64,000 nucleotides of DNA, taken from assembly GCF_020443565.1 (NCBI RefSeq), contig NZ_JAIZZN010000013.1, positions 1 through 64,000 on the forward strand, read 5' to 3'. The position numbers and the translations under genes were made by a program. This document shows, piece by piece, positions 1 to 9,274 of this stretch (positions within the stretch are counted from its first letter, which is position 1; each line of letters starts with the position of its first letter). Under the pieces are notes generated by a model. It worked only from the letters and a program-made list of their open reading frames with translations. It ran no database searches and was not told where the DNA came from. This DNA is from Clostridium sp. CS001 (GTDB taxonomy: Bacteria; Bacillota; Clostridia; Clostridiales; Clostridiaceae).

Positions 1-132
1 ATAAGTTTTTCCTCCACTATATAATTATTAAGAGAAAACATTATTTTTTTATAATTTTTAGTGGGGGAGTTTTGGGTTAGAATATGGGGGAGTTTTCACT
101 TGACAAATACACCTGCTACTGGTGTTTATTAA

Positions 133-876
133 CTTAAAGAACTTGTAGATTTATACCCTGAAATAATTTCTATTCTGTAGTCTTAGATTCCGCATATGAT
201 GCTACTGCTTTTTATCTTTTATGCATGCATTATGGAACAAATCCAATTATTGATTTAAATTCACGTTCTTCATTTGATTTTTCTAAAGATGTAGGCTACG
301 CCTATGTTGGAGGATTAAGAACAAATAGGGTAATATATCCACCAGGTCATGAAATGCTTGGAATTAAGCTTAACCGTATGATTAATACATTAACTAAGGA
401 CGATGCCAGGCTGGTCAAAGTTGGCAATAATGAGTATTATGTATACACATATAGTGGAACGCTTAATGATATCAAAAACTCTTTAATTGCTCTTTGTTGT
501 CCGAAAGAAGCTCTTTTTAAGGATGTTTGCTTAGTGGCATTTATAACCCTAGATACATCTCTCACTACAGAGGAACTATTAAATCACTATAAGCACAGGT
601 GGCCAATAAAAACATTTTTTAGAGAAACTAAAAAGCACCTTGGATTAAACCATTATCAAGTTAGAAGTAGTCGCAGCATAAAAAGATACTTCTTGCTACT
701 AATGATGACTTATGTGTACTGTGAATTAGAAGTAAGTGATAGTACATTGAAGTTTATCAGTGGACTTAAAATTGCAAGGAATCAGGCTAAAAAAAAAGAA
801 AGTATCTTGGATTTTTAATCAAGTTTCCATAGGAAACTCTCTTGAAGCTATTTTTGAAACCTTAAAAATATCCTAG
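133..876 (+). pseudogene. Decayed IS4-like DDE transposase
   Basis: The longest open piece (ATG at 225, stop at 816) has the YREK-type end of IS4-family transposases, with YKHRWPIKTFFRETK near residues 122-136. Reading frame continues upstream of that ATG to 162 (VVLDSAYDATAFYLLC), and the preceding piece LKELVDLYPE lies in another frame from 133. At the 3' end a run of nine A (789-797) shifts the frame: removing one base continues into VSWIFNQVSIGNSLEAIFE and stops at 874. There are thus at least two frameshifts. The catalytic Glu of the YREK signature reads Lys (WPIK rather than WPIE), so the protein would be inactive even if repaired. Family assignment to IS4 in the broad sense is from the motif; no terminal repeats were identified. 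Confidence 0.8.
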
Positions 877-989
877 GGTAGCTCATTTGAATTTATTATA
901 GGAAATTATGTATTCAAATTCGCTCGTTTATAGTAGAGGAAATATTTTTTTGCAATGGTTAGTATATCTGGAAAACTCTATAAATAGGA

Positions 990-1049
990 GTACTCTTTCT
1001 TACAATTTTCAGACAAAATCTTATCACAATTATTGCACAGAAAGAGTAC
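990..1049. repeat. 11-bp inverted repeat between transposase and cfa remnants
   Basis: GTACTCTTTCT (990-1000) and AGAAAGAGTAC (1039-1049) are a perfect inverted repeat separated by 38 nt. It lies just past the 3' end of the decayed cfa gene (minus strand) and could be a weak terminator or an old IS end. No T-run clearly favours one strand. Confidence 0.35.
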
Positions 1050-1083
1050 ACTTTATATTGCTTACACAAAATTATTTACAGTA

Positions 1084-2264
1084 TCATTTGTACATATATT
1101 CCCTAGTCCATGGTAAATCATTATTTGCATTTTTAGTGAATAAAATTTGGTATATAGTAATATTTCCGCAATTAAATGATGCTGCACAAGCATTTAAATA
1201 TAGTCTCCACATTCTTATAAAAGTTTCATCCTTAGTTTTTCTTATTTCTGGTAGTGCTTTTTTGAAATTTGCTGCCCAGTATTCTAATGTTCTTCCATAA
1301 TGCATTCTCAAACTCTCTAAATCAATTATATCAAACTTTTCATTTGCAATATTAGTTACTAATTCATTAAGTACAGGCAGGTATCCACCCGGGAAAATAT
1401 ACTTATCTATCCAAGTATTTGTTCCGCCTTCATCTATTCCTGCTATGGAATGAACTAAAGATACACCTTTATCATTTAATAATGCATTTACAGTAGCAAA
1501 ATAATCTTTAATATTTTCTTTTCCAACATGTTCAAGCATTCCTACACTAACTATCCTATCAAATTTTCTGTTTTTAATTTCTCTATAATCTAGAAGCTGA
1601 ACTTCAACAAGATCATTTAATCCTTCAAGTTTTATTCTTTCATTTACTTTTTTGAACTGCTCCAAGCTTAAAGTTATTCCCACAGCTTTTACTTTGTACT
1701 TTTTTGCAGCGGCGATGATTAACTCTCCCCATCCACAACCAATATCGAGTAATGTATCTCCTTCACTCAACGATAATTTTTTTAAGATATGGTCTCTACC
1801 TTATTCTCTTGAGCTGTATTTAAAGAATCCCCAGGGGACTTAAAGTATCCGCATGAATACGTCATTGAATCATCTAACCACAATTTGTAGAAATCATTTC
1901 CTATATCATAATGATGTTGAATATTATCTTTGTTATTTTTAACACTATGCATTAATTTCTTAACTAAATTCTCATACTTACTACTATTACTTAAAAAACT
2001 TTCCTTGTTATTATATAATGATTCAATAACGTCTTGTATGTTTCCTTGTATCTCTAATTTTTTAGACATGTATGCTTCTCCAAAGGCCATAGAAGGATCA
2101 TTAACAATATCAGCTTTAGCAATAGGCTCATTTAAAATTAATTTAAATTTACTCTCACCTTCACCGTACTTCTTTACTTCTCCGTCCCAAAATATGATTT
2201 CAAAAGTGTCATAAAATAAACTTTTAAGTATTGTTTTATAAATCAATTTATCCATTAGCACCAT
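1084..2264 (-). pseudogene. cfa: Cyclopropane fatty acid synthase, frameshifted
   Basis: Two minus-strand pieces together encode a SAM-dependent cyclopropane fatty acid synthase, which methylenates unsaturated phospholipid acyl chains. The upstream piece has the Cfa N-domain (FWDGEVKKYGEGE, DPSMAFGEAYMSKKLEIQG) and the YDIGNDFYKLWLDDSMTYSCGYF signature. The downstream piece has the SAM site LLDIGCGWGELI and the VSVGMLEHVGKENI region and runs to a normal C-terminus. The frame is lost near 1793-1796, where GAGA replaces GA: taking two bases out restores KVDHILKKLSLSEGD across the join. The natural start is probably Met at 2264 or 2255; upstream codons come from another gene (see the flavin reductase fragment). 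The enzyme is therefore broken unless the frameshift is an assembly error. Confidence 0.85.
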
Positions 2265-2540
2265 TTTATCCTTCTTTCTAATTTCACTCAAGAAATTTTT
2301 ATCGAAAAATATTAAAGAAAATATATCTGAATTATCCACGAATTCTTTAGTATAACGTTCAGATCTTATTGCAATATAACCTACATTTTTACTAAACATA
2401 ACCCCAAAACCGCCCTTAGCAGCGATCATATTATTTACCTTATTACCTTTCTCTGCTGTAATAAGCATCCAATCTTTACCTAGAAGTTAAAATGGACCTT
2501 TATTAAATTCTTTGGTTTTAGTTTCTTTAGATTTTTTCAT
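2265..2540 (-). pseudogene. 5' fragment of a flavin reductase, fused in frame to cfa
   Basis: Reading from ATG at 2540 gives MKKSKETKTKEFNKGPF, a TAA stop (2487-2489), then in the same frame LLGKDWMLITAEKGNKV, AAKGGFGVMFSKNVGYIAI and RYTKEFVDNSDIFSLIFFD. This is the N-terminal third of the flavin reductase/flavoredoxin family, whose usual sequence has WGGxGVxWNKPV and RYTKEFxDxSxxFSLxFFD. After that point the sequence runs straight into Cfa residues without a stop. A deletion has apparently joined the 5' part of a flavin reductase gene to the cfa start, and the fragment has its own nonsense codon. Function is lost. Confidence 0.8.
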
Positions 2541-2662
2541 AACACACTATTGAATATAAAATAGTATGCACTTTAATGTAAGTTTGCAAGCTAAATAAAT
2601 CTAATATTTATATTCTAAATAAGTCTTACTGTTTAATATAACATGTGTCTATATTAATCCAT

Positions 2663-3754
2663 TCATTTATTCCTGTTAAATATACATGAATTCCCTTGAA
2701 CATCTCTGCATTTGCCACAAGAAATACACTTTGCCTTGCTACTATCTTCTCCACCCCATCTATTTATTAAATTGGGTTCTCGCAAAAATGGTCTAGATAG
2801 TGAAAAATATTGAATTTTAGAATTGATCAATATATCTTCCATTAAGTTAAGTGATCTATTGCCACCAACTAAAATGATAGGCACATTTAATTCATCTGCT
2901 ATCTCTGCAGCATATTTCCTAAAATATGAGTCGTCTTCTAAATATTTAAGACCCTTTTCTCTTACACTCCTATCCTCTGTTTTAGCTCCTACAACCCCAC
3001 TGATTTCTATGGCATCAATGCCAAGTTCATCTAATCTTTTGCACACATATTTGCACTCTTCAAAAGTGAAGCCATCTTCTATAAAATCCGAGCAATTAAT
3101 TTTAATTAGCACAGGGAAGTCCTTCCCAACTTTTTCTCTTACAGCTGCCAGGGTTTCAAAGATGATTCTTGCCCTGTTTTCAATATTCCCACCATACTCA
3201 TCCGTTCTTTTATTGTAGTGAGGGCTTAAGAACTGACTGTAAATGTATCCATGGGCAGCATGAAATTCCACTCCATCGAATCCTGATTTTTTAGCTCTTA
3301 GAGAAGCGTCTGCAAAACTTTCAACAAGAGTTTTTATTTCTTCCTTTGTAGCTGCCTTAGGAGTAACACCATAGAAGCAATGTGGTACGGCTGATGGCCC
3401 CAATATGACTCTTTCGCCTACATTAAAGTCAGTTTGGGAACCGCCATATGCAATTTGTAATATTATGTTTGTATTTAACTTATGGATTTTATCAGTAAAC
3501 TCTTTGTATTCTTCAATAAATGAATCATTATAAATCCCCATCATCCCGGGATTGGGCTGTTCATCCTCTGTAACAAAGGCATAGCCTGTGATTATAGTAC
3601 CTACTCCACCTTTAGCAAGATTTTCATATACATTATAAAGTTTCTCTGTCATATGGCCTTTATCATCCGCCATGGCTTCCCATGTAGCAGATCTAAAGAA
3701 TCTATTTTTTATATTCATAGTACTTAAAGTTGTGTTATCAAATAAATTTTTCAT
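2663..3754 (-). CDS. NADH:flavin oxidoreductase (old yellow enzyme family) with C-terminal Cys cluster
   Basis: A 363-residue FMN-binding TIM barrel of the old yellow enzyme/2,4-dienoyl-CoA reductase group, expected to reduce activated C=C bonds in the cytoplasm. The N-terminus MKNLFDNTTLSTMNIKNRF and the barrel motif HAAHGYIYSQFLSPHYNKR followed by DEYGG are characteristic. ILVGGNRS and the SRPFLREP region form the phosphate end of the FMN site. The tail CISCGKCRDVQGNSC looks like the start of an Fe-S ligand set, but the extra domain of 2-enoate reductases is absent. ATG at 3754 is chosen because GGAGGT sits five bases upstream; an earlier ATG at 3775 has no such site. The physiological substrate cannot be told. 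Confidence 0.88.
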   Translation of the reverse strand: MKNLFDNTTLSTMNIKNRFFRSATWEAMADDKGHMTEKLYNVYENLAKGGVGTIITGYAFVTEDEQPNPGMMGIYNDSFIEEYKEFTDKIHKLNTNIILQIAYGGSQTDFNVGERVILGPSAVPHCFYGVTPKAATKEEIKTLVESFADASLRAKKSGFDGVEFHAAHGYIYSQFLSPHYNKRTDEYGGNIENRARIIFETLAAVREKVGKDFPVLIKINCSDFIEDGFTFEECKYVCKRLDELGIDAIEISGVVGAKTEDRSVREKGLKYLEDDSYFRKYAAEIADELNVPIILVGGNRSLNLMEDILINSKIQYFSLSRPFLREPNLINRWGGEDSSKAKCISCGKCRDVQGNSCIFNRNK

Positions 3755-3921
3755 ATTACCTCCATAAAAACTCATATTTTTTACTTGTTAAAGCTTATAA
3801 ATTTTTGGGCATACATATCTAATGTTTATATCCAAACTAATCGCTTAGGCTTTACATACATTTAATTTATAAACTATTCATGATAAATTCTTTTTCTATG
3901 CTAAAATATTTGCGTTAGTTT

Positions 3922-5058
3922 TTATTCAAACATCCCTTTAACATTCTTCAATTCTTCACGAATAGAAATACCTTGTGGACAATGTTTTTCACATTTTCCA
4001 CATTCAATACAATTCGATGCCCTTTGCTCTGGCTTCAGGAAATTATACATATCCGATTTTCCAAACATATAATAATCATTGTAACAGCTAAAATTGCGGG
4101 GTATATTTACTCCTTGAGGACACGGCATACAATACTCACAAGCCGTACAATTTACTTTGATCTTTTCTTTAAAAATACCTTTAGCTTCCTCAATGAGTTC
4201 AATTTCCTTTTCAGTTAATGCATTTACTTTAGCTTCACTTGCTATTTTTATGTTCTCTGAAACCTGTTCCATTTCATTCATACCGCTTAAAACAACTGAT
4301 ACTTCAGGGTGATTTAATATCCATCTAAATGCCCATTCCGCAGGTGTTCTTTTAACTTTAGCTTGATCAAAAATATCTTTTACGTCATCTGGAACATTAA
4401 CAAGTTTACCACCCCTAAGCGGTTCCATTATTGTAACTCCCAGACCTTTATTTGCTGCGTACTTTAATCCTTCTGTTCCAGCTTGATAGTTTTCATCTAA
4501 ATAATTATATTGGATTTGACAAAATGACCAATCATAATAGTCTACTATCTCTTTAAACAAATCGATTTTGTTGTGAAATGAAAATCCTGCATACTTAATT
4601 CTTCCATCTTTTATCGCTTCATTTAGAAATTCATTAATACTAGCTTCCTTTAATTTAGGCCAAGTTGTTCTATCAATTGCATGCACCAAATAAAAATCTA
4701 TTGTGTTTGTGTTAAGTCTTTGTAATTGCTCATTTAAATACTTATCCATATCTTCTCTTGTTTTTATAAGCCAACTTGGAAGTTTTGTAGCTATCTTTAC
4801 TTTCTTTCTATAGCCATCTTTTAAAGCTTTGCCTACTAAAGGTTCACTTGCTCCTCCTTGTCCCATTCCAGTACCATGATAAGGATAAGCAGTATCTATA
4901 TAGTTAACCCCTTCATCAATTGCATGACGTATTAATCTTATGGCCTTATCTTCATCAATTTTTGTGGGATCTCCTTCACCAATGATAGGCAATCTCATGC
5001 AGCCAAATCCAAGAGTTGAAACCATCTCATTTGTTTTTCCAAACTTTCTATATAACAC
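3922..5058 (-). CDS. Aldo/keto reductase with C-terminal 4Fe-4S ferredoxin domain
   Basis: A 378-residue fusion. Residues about 1-290 are an aldo/keto reductase barrel with the catalytic set visible: Asp and Tyr in YIDTAYPYHG, Lys in IATKLPSW and His in FYLVHAID. Residues about 300-370 carry two cysteine groups, CTACEYCMPCPQGVNIP and CIECGKCEKHCPQGI, as expected for ferredoxin-type clusters. Such fusions are common in anaerobes and suggest ferredoxin-linked or electron-relay reduction rather than plain NADPH use. The start is GTG at 5058, preceded by AGGAGGGGG. It follows the nitroreductase gene by 28 bp, so the two are probably co-transcribed. Confidence 0.9.
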   Translation of the reverse strand: MLYRKFGKTNEMVSTLGFGCMRLPIIGEGDPTKIDEDKAIRLIRHAIDEGVNYIDTAYPYHGTGMGQGGASEPLVGKALKDGYRKKVKIATKLPSWLIKTREDMDKYLNEQLQRLNTNTIDFYLVHAIDRTTWPKLKEASINEFLNEAIKDGRIKYAGFSFHNKIDLFKEIVDYYDWSFCQIQYNYLDENYQAGTEGLKYAANKGLGVTIMEPLRGGKLVNVPDDVKDIFDQAKVKRTPAEWAFRWILNHPEVSVVLSGMNEMEQVSENIKIASEAKVNALTEKEIELIEEAKGIFKEKIKVNCTACEYCMPCPQGVNIPRNFSCYNDYYMFGKSDMYNFLKPEQRASNCIECGKCEKHCPQGISIREELKNVKGMFE

Positions 5059-5086
5059 AATAACCCCCTCCTAATTATTAAATTAA

Positions 5087-5704
5087 TTATATTGTTTCAA
5101 TTATCAATTCATTTAATTCAAGTCGTGGTCTTTGGGAAGGATTTTGATCAGGATATCCTATAGGTAATAATGCTACTATCTCATATCTCTCATCAAGTTC
5201 AAGAATTCTTTTTGCTTTTTCACGATCAAACATCATTATCCAGCAACTTCCAAGCCCCAAGTCAACTGCTCTTAATGCAATATGCTCCAAAGCTATTGCT
5301 GCATTTAAACTTAAATATGATTTTAAGCTTTCTGCGTCCATCTCTCGTCTTCTTTTATTATAATCCTTTGAATCTCTATTCATATTTTCAAGTGGGGTAT
5401 CTGCAAACGCATTGGATTGCATTAATTCCTTAGATCGTTTCTCGGCTGTATCTAAAACTTGTTTGTCTATACAGCATGCGATAATCAATGGTGCTTGTGT
5501 TACAAAAGGCAAAGGAGTACATTCAGCAAATTTAGCTCTTGCCTCCTGGCTTTTTATTATTACATAGCGAGTAGATTGTAAGTTGCTACCTGATGGTGCT
5601 AGCCTTCCTGATTCAATGAGCTCAGTTATATACTTTTCTGGAATAGGATCAGTTTTAAATTTTCTTATACTTCTTCTTGACTGAATTGTTTCAATTAATT
5701 CCAT
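5087..5704 (-). CDS. Nitroreductase family protein (205 aa)
   Basis: An FMN-dependent nitroreductase-like protein. The N-terminus has the family motif SRRSIRKFKTDPIPE and RLAPSGSNLQSTRYVII; the C-terminal part has AAIALEHIALRAVDLGLGSCWI and the PIGYP turn. Family members reduce nitro groups, quinones or flavins with NAD(P)H. It is one of three distinct nitroreductase-like proteins in this redox block. The next gene downstream (aldo/keto reductase) starts 28 bp after its stop. Substrate unknown. Confidence 0.88.
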   Translation of the reverse strand: MELIETIQSRRSIRKFKTDPIPEKYITELIESGRLAPSGSNLQSTRYVIIKSQEARAKFAECTPLPFVTQAPLIIACCIDKQVLDTAEKRSKELMQSNAFADTPLENMNRDSKDYNKRRREMDAESLKSYLSLNAAIALEHIALRAVDLGLGSCWIMMFDREKAKRILELDERYEIVALLPIGYPDQNPSQRPRLELNELIIETI

Positions 5705-5777
5705 AATTACACCCCTATCATTTTATAATTTTTTATTCACTTCTTACTCTCTAAGTCTGAACGTTCTTTTGAAATAT

Positions 5778-6770
5778 TTATTTAAGGCTTTCAATAGCTT
5801 TTTTCGCCCACTTAGAATCTTTGTATATAGGTCGAGCAACACCAATAAGATCAGCTTTATTTTCAGAGAGGAGTTTTTCAGCAGCGTTAACATCAGTAAT
5901 TCCACCAGTCAATATAACCGGCACTGAGACAACTCCCTTGATAGCTTCAGTCAATGCTGAAAAATACCCTTGACCAGTACGCCCGGGAATAATGTAACCA
6001 CAAAATCCGCCAGATATATCAAGAATGTCTACTCCTGCTTTTTCAAATTCTAATGCTGCGATTTTGCTGTCTTCAATTGTACTCCCGCCCTCTGTATAGT
6101 CAGAAGCCCCCAATCGAAGTAAGATTGGAAAATCATCACCCACGGCATCCCGTACGGCCTTAATAACTTCCAAATGAATTTTAATTCTGGCTAGCACATC
6201 TCCACCATATTCATCAGTTCTCTTGTTCGTAAGCGGCGAAAAAAATTGATTTAGAAGATATCCATGGGCAGAATGAATCTCTACACCATCAAAGCCAGCT
6301 TCCTTTACACGCAATGCAGCATCTTTAAACTCACCAATTATATCTTTAATTTCTCTTTTAGTAAGTTCCTTTGGAATATTACCTAAACGCGGATTTGCTA
6401 TCGCAGAAGGTCCAACCGGCTCATATCCTGTAACAGTTTTACTGGCTGCGCTTCCTGCATGATTAATTTGCATTACTGTTTTGGAACCATTTTTATGAAT
6501 AACATTGGATACTTTTTTCAAGTCTTCAACAAGGCTATCATCCGACACAGAAATCTGACCTTCACTTGCCTTTCCTTGTTGTGTGATAAAGCTATGTTCT
6601 ATAATAACCAATGATATATAACCACCCTGTGATTTTTCATCATAATAATCTAACACATCTTTGCCTACTCTTCCATCTTTTTCAGATTTTGAAGTAGCCA
6701 TAGGCGGCATAACCAATCTATTTTTTAAAGTTAACTTACCTTTATTTAGGGGTTTAATTAAATATAACAT
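5778..6770 (-). CDS. NADH:flavin oxidoreductase (old yellow enzyme family, 330 aa)
   Basis: A single-domain FMN barrel with PLNKGKLTLKNRLVMPPMAT at the N-terminus, QINHAGSAAS in the middle and HSAHGYLLNQFFSPLTNKR followed by DEYGGD. The end, VILTGGITD and IGVARP, closes the FMN phosphate site. This type matches YqjM-like or enoate-reductase barrels without the Fe-S and FAD domains. ATG at 6770 is preferred since AAGGAGG lies just upstream; the longer reading to 6806 lacks a site. It differs clearly from the other old-yellow-enzyme protein at 2663-3754, so the two are paralogues rather than a recent duplication. Confidence 0.88.
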   Translation of the reverse strand: MLYLIKPLNKGKLTLKNRLVMPPMATSKSEKDGRVGKDVLDYYDEKSQGGYISLVIIEHSFITQQGKASEGQISVSDDSLVEDLKKVSNVIHKNGSKTVMQINHAGSAASKTVTGYEPVGPSAIANPRLGNIPKELTKREIKDIIGEFKDAALRVKEAGFDGVEIHSAHGYLLNQFFSPLTNKRTDEYGGDVLARIKIHLEVIKAVRDAVGDDFPILLRLGASDYTEGGSTIEDSKIAALEFEKAGVDILDISGGFCGYIIPGRTGQGYFSALTEAIKGVVSVPVILTGGITDVNAAEKLLSENKADLIGVARPIYKDSKWAKKAIESLK

Positions 6771-6850
6771 TTTAACCTCCTTAAAATTTGGAATCCAAAT
6801 AGGCAACCTCTACATCCGTCTTACTGGCAGATGTAGATCGTCTAATTATC

Positions 6851-7117
6851 TTATAAATTCATATCTCTACTAAAATTTAAGTTTTTATTAGTTTTAACCG
6901 TACCAGTGCAAACACCTAACACCCCTGCCACACCTATATTCAAATATTCACATACTTCTCTAAAAACTCTTTCTACTGTTTCAGGCCCATAATTAGGCAA
7001 CTTACCTTCATTTAATCATTAATAACGCATGACCTATCTTCATTTTTCTTATAAGTATAGAAGTACCAATGTATTACCATAATTTCTTGCGCTTCCTAAA
7101 GAAGGAACTATATTCAT
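6851..7117 (-). pseudogene. NADPH-dependent FMN reductase/flavodoxin-like protein, internally deleted
   Basis: ATG at 7117 with GAGGTGA upstream opens MNIVPSLGSARNYGNTLVLL, which matches the FMN-phosphate loop start of NADPH-dependent FMN reductases (usual form GSARxxGNT). The frame then hits a stop. From about 7012 another frame reads LPNYGPETVERVFREVCEYL, then NIGVAGVLGVCTGTVK, ending at 6851-6853. This looks like the C-terminal helix region of the same family. The centre, several hundred bases in a normal gene, is missing. It lies 15 bp after the alcohol dehydrogenase, so it was once part of the operon. Confidence 0.7.
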
Positions 7118-7132
7118 ATAAATCACCTCGTA

Positions 7133-8296
7133 TTATAGCGCAGCTATATATATATTTAACACATCCTGAGCATCTAAAGGTTTGAAATCTCCAAGTTTTC
7201 CCTGTGAAGTAGCTTTTCTTGCCATTTCCTCTAATTTGCCTTCTTCAATTCCAACTTCTCTTAATGTAGAAGGTATTCCCATTGAAACAAAATACTCACT
7301 TGTCTTTTTAATTGCATTATGAGCAATTTCATATTTATCACCACTAGGATCAATTCCCCAAACATTAACCCCATATTCAACAAATTTGTTTACTGTATTA
7401 TCATTTAAGGCATATTCCATCCAATGTGGTGTTAAAATTGCAAGGCCAACTCCATGAGTAATATCATATAGTGCACTTAACTCATGCTCCATTCCATGAA
7501 CACTCCACTCCGTTTCTTTTCCATAGCTTAAAAGACCATTTATAGCAAGACTTGAGGTCCACATTAAATTTGATCTCGCTTCATAATTTTCAGGTTCAGC
7601 GATAGCTTTTTTACCATAATTTATGCAGGTTTTAAGAAGTGCTTCTGCCATTCTATTTTGCACGTAAGCTGTGTTAGTATTACTAAAATATACTTCAAAA
7701 ATATGACTCATTATATCCGCTGTACCAGCTGCTATTTGATTTTCAGGTACTGAGAATGTATAAGTCGGGTCTAGTATTGAAAATTTTGGAGCCATATCTT
7801 CATTACCCGTTGCCAATTTCTCACTAGTTTCCAGATTTGTAATTACTGCTCCTGAATCCATTTCAGAACCTGTGGCAGCCAATGTTAGTATACTTGCAAT
7901 TGGAAGTACCTTATTTATTTTCATTGGATTTACAACTATATCCCACGCATCTCCATCATAGTAATAACCTGCTCCTATAACTTTTGCACAGTCAATTGTA
8001 CTTCCGCCGCCTACAGCAAGTATAATGTCTATTTTATTTTCTCTGCATATCTCAATTCCTTTTCTTACACTTGATATTCTTGGGTTAGGCTCTACACCTG
8101 ATAACTCAAAAAAGCTTATTTCATTTTTATTGAAAATATCTACAATTTCACCATATAAGCCACTTCTCTTTATACTTCCTCCTCCATAAACAAGTAATAC
8201 CTTAGATCCATAATTCTTTACTTGTTCTGCAAGTACATCTATTTTATCTCTTCCAAAAAATATTGTTGTTGGTATTGAATAATTAAAATTTAACAT
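7133..8296 (-). CDS. Iron-containing alcohol dehydrogenase, butanol dehydrogenase type
   Basis: A 387-residue group III alcohol dehydrogenase closely resembling clostridial BdhA/BdhB, which reduce butyraldehyde or acetaldehyde with NAD(P)H. Visible signatures are FNYSIPTTIFFG at the start, VYGGGSIKRSGLY, SGVEPNPR, the nucleotide loop GGGSTIDCAK, ATGSEMDSGAVI, and the iron-binding histidines in HGMEHELSALYDITHG. Length equals that of the clostridial enzymes. It lies in the redox block, 32 bp after a nitroreductase gene, so it may serve aldehyde detoxification or solvent formation here. Which of the two Bdh paralogues it corresponds to cannot be decided from motifs. Confidence 0.92.
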   Translation of the reverse strand: MLNFNYSIPTTIFFGRDKIDVLAEQVKNYGSKVLLVYGGGSIKRSGLYGEIVDIFNKNEISFFELSGVEPNPRISSVRKGIEICRENKIDIILAVGGGSTIDCAKVIGAGYYYDGDAWDIVVNPMKINKVLPIASILTLAATGSEMDSGAVITNLETSEKLATGNEDMAPKFSILDPTYTFSVPENQIAAGTADIMSHIFEVYFSNTNTAYVQNRMAEALLKTCINYGKKAIAEPENYEARSNLMWTSSLAINGLLSYGKETEWSVHGMEHELSALYDITHGVGLAILTPHWMEYALNDNTVNKFVEYGVNVWGIDPSGDKYEIAHNAIKKTSEYFVSMGIPSTLREVGIEEGKLEEMARKATSQGKLGDFKPLDAQDVLNIYIAAL

Positions 8297-8328
8297 TATT
8301 ACACTCCCTTTATTTTAAAATTAATTTT

Positions 8329-8883
8329 TTATCTAATGTAATTTATAACATCTTTATTTCTTTTTGATGGCTCTAAAATACTTTCATTACTTTTATATCC
8401 TATTGCTATGGCATAAAATGGCTTATATCCATTAGGCAATTTTAATTTTTTAACTTCATCACTAAGTGTAAAGAAAAATCCAGAAAGTCCTACCCATACT
8501 GTTCCGAGATTAATGCTTTCACTAGCTATTAGCATATTTTCTATTGCTGCGCAGCAATTTACTAAAGATGACTTATCCTCTTCTCTACCTGAAACTATTA
8601 TCAAAGTAGGCGCATCATAAAATATATTCACCGCACTTTTGCCCATCTTTACCATACCCTCATTATCACTTTTAAGCATCTCTTCTTTTGATTTATCACT
8701 TATAAAATTAATCATTCCTTTATCCTGTACTGCTGTAAAATGCCATGATTGTGAATTATTTGCGCTAGGTGCTTGTATACCAGCCGCTAGTATTATTTGA
8801 AGCTCTTCTTCACTTATTTGTTCTTCTTTATATTTTCTTGTGCTTTTTCTATTTTTTATTGCTTTAAGTACCTCATTTTCCAT
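8329..8883 (-). CDS. Nitroreductase family protein (184 aa)
   Basis: A second FMN-dependent nitroreductase-like protein: IKNRKSTRKYKEEQISEEEL, APSANNSQSWHFTAVQ and ESINLGTVWVGLSGFFF are the conserved flavin-contact regions. A Cys pair in SLVNCCAAIENML is in the dimer helix. It is 68 bp downstream of the ABM-domain gene and 32 bp upstream of the alcohol dehydrogenase gene. Target molecule unknown. Confidence 0.87.
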   Translation of the reverse strand: MENEVLKAIKNRKSTRKYKEEQISEEELQIILAAGIQAPSANNSQSWHFTAVQDKGMINFISDKSKEEMLKSDNEGMVKMGKSAVNIFYDAPTLIIVSGREEDKSSLVNCCAAIENMLIASESINLGTVWVGLSGFFFTLSDEVKKLKLPNGYKPFYAIAIGYKSNESILEPSKRNKDVINYIR

Positions 8884-8951
8884 TACTATCCACTCCTTTA
8901 TTAATATTTAAATTACGTAAAATCTTACTTTTCGTCAAAATTTGGAAGTTC

Positions 8952-9239
8952 TTAAATCACTTTTTTGCAAATATTCAGTTCAGGCTTTTGATTCATACAT
9001 TCACTCATTTGTGGAACGATTTTTTTAAAATGCTCTGAAGACATATGATTATTCATAGCTTCAATTGTTTCCCACTCTTCTATCATGATTAGAATACTTG
9101 AATTTTTCTCATCCTGATACATTTCATAGCTTATACAGCCTTCTTCTTTTACTGTTGTTTCTACTAATATCTTTGCTAACTCTAAAACTCTCTCAATTTT
9201 ATCTTCTTTAGCAAAGTTTTTCGCTATAACCTTTATCAT
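8952..9239 (-). CDS. Antibiotic biosynthesis monooxygenase (ABM/YgiN-like) domain protein
   Basis: A 95-residue single-domain protein of the dimeric ferredoxin-like ABM fold: MIKVIAKNFAKEDKIERVL, CISYEMYQDEKNSSILIMI, EEWETIEAMNNHMSSEHF and a short C-terminal strand. Family members act as quinol monooxygenases or heme/quinone-handling proteins; here the neighbours suggest quinone or electrophile handling. It lies 35 bp after the NifU-domain gene. Exact activity is not shown by the sequence. Confidence 0.85.
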   Translation of the reverse strand: MIKVIAKNFAKEDKIERVLELAKILVETTVKEEGCISYEMYQDEKNSSILIMIEEWETIEAMNNHMSSEHFKKIVPQMSECMNQKPELNICKKVI

Positions 9240-9274
9240 AAAATCCCACTCCTCAATTTATTATTTTTTCTATG

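Noticed and set aside
908-1300. Plus-strand 130-codon frame over the cfa 3' end
   Set aside because: It is largely the complement of the Cfa coding sequence and has no recognised motif or ribosome site.
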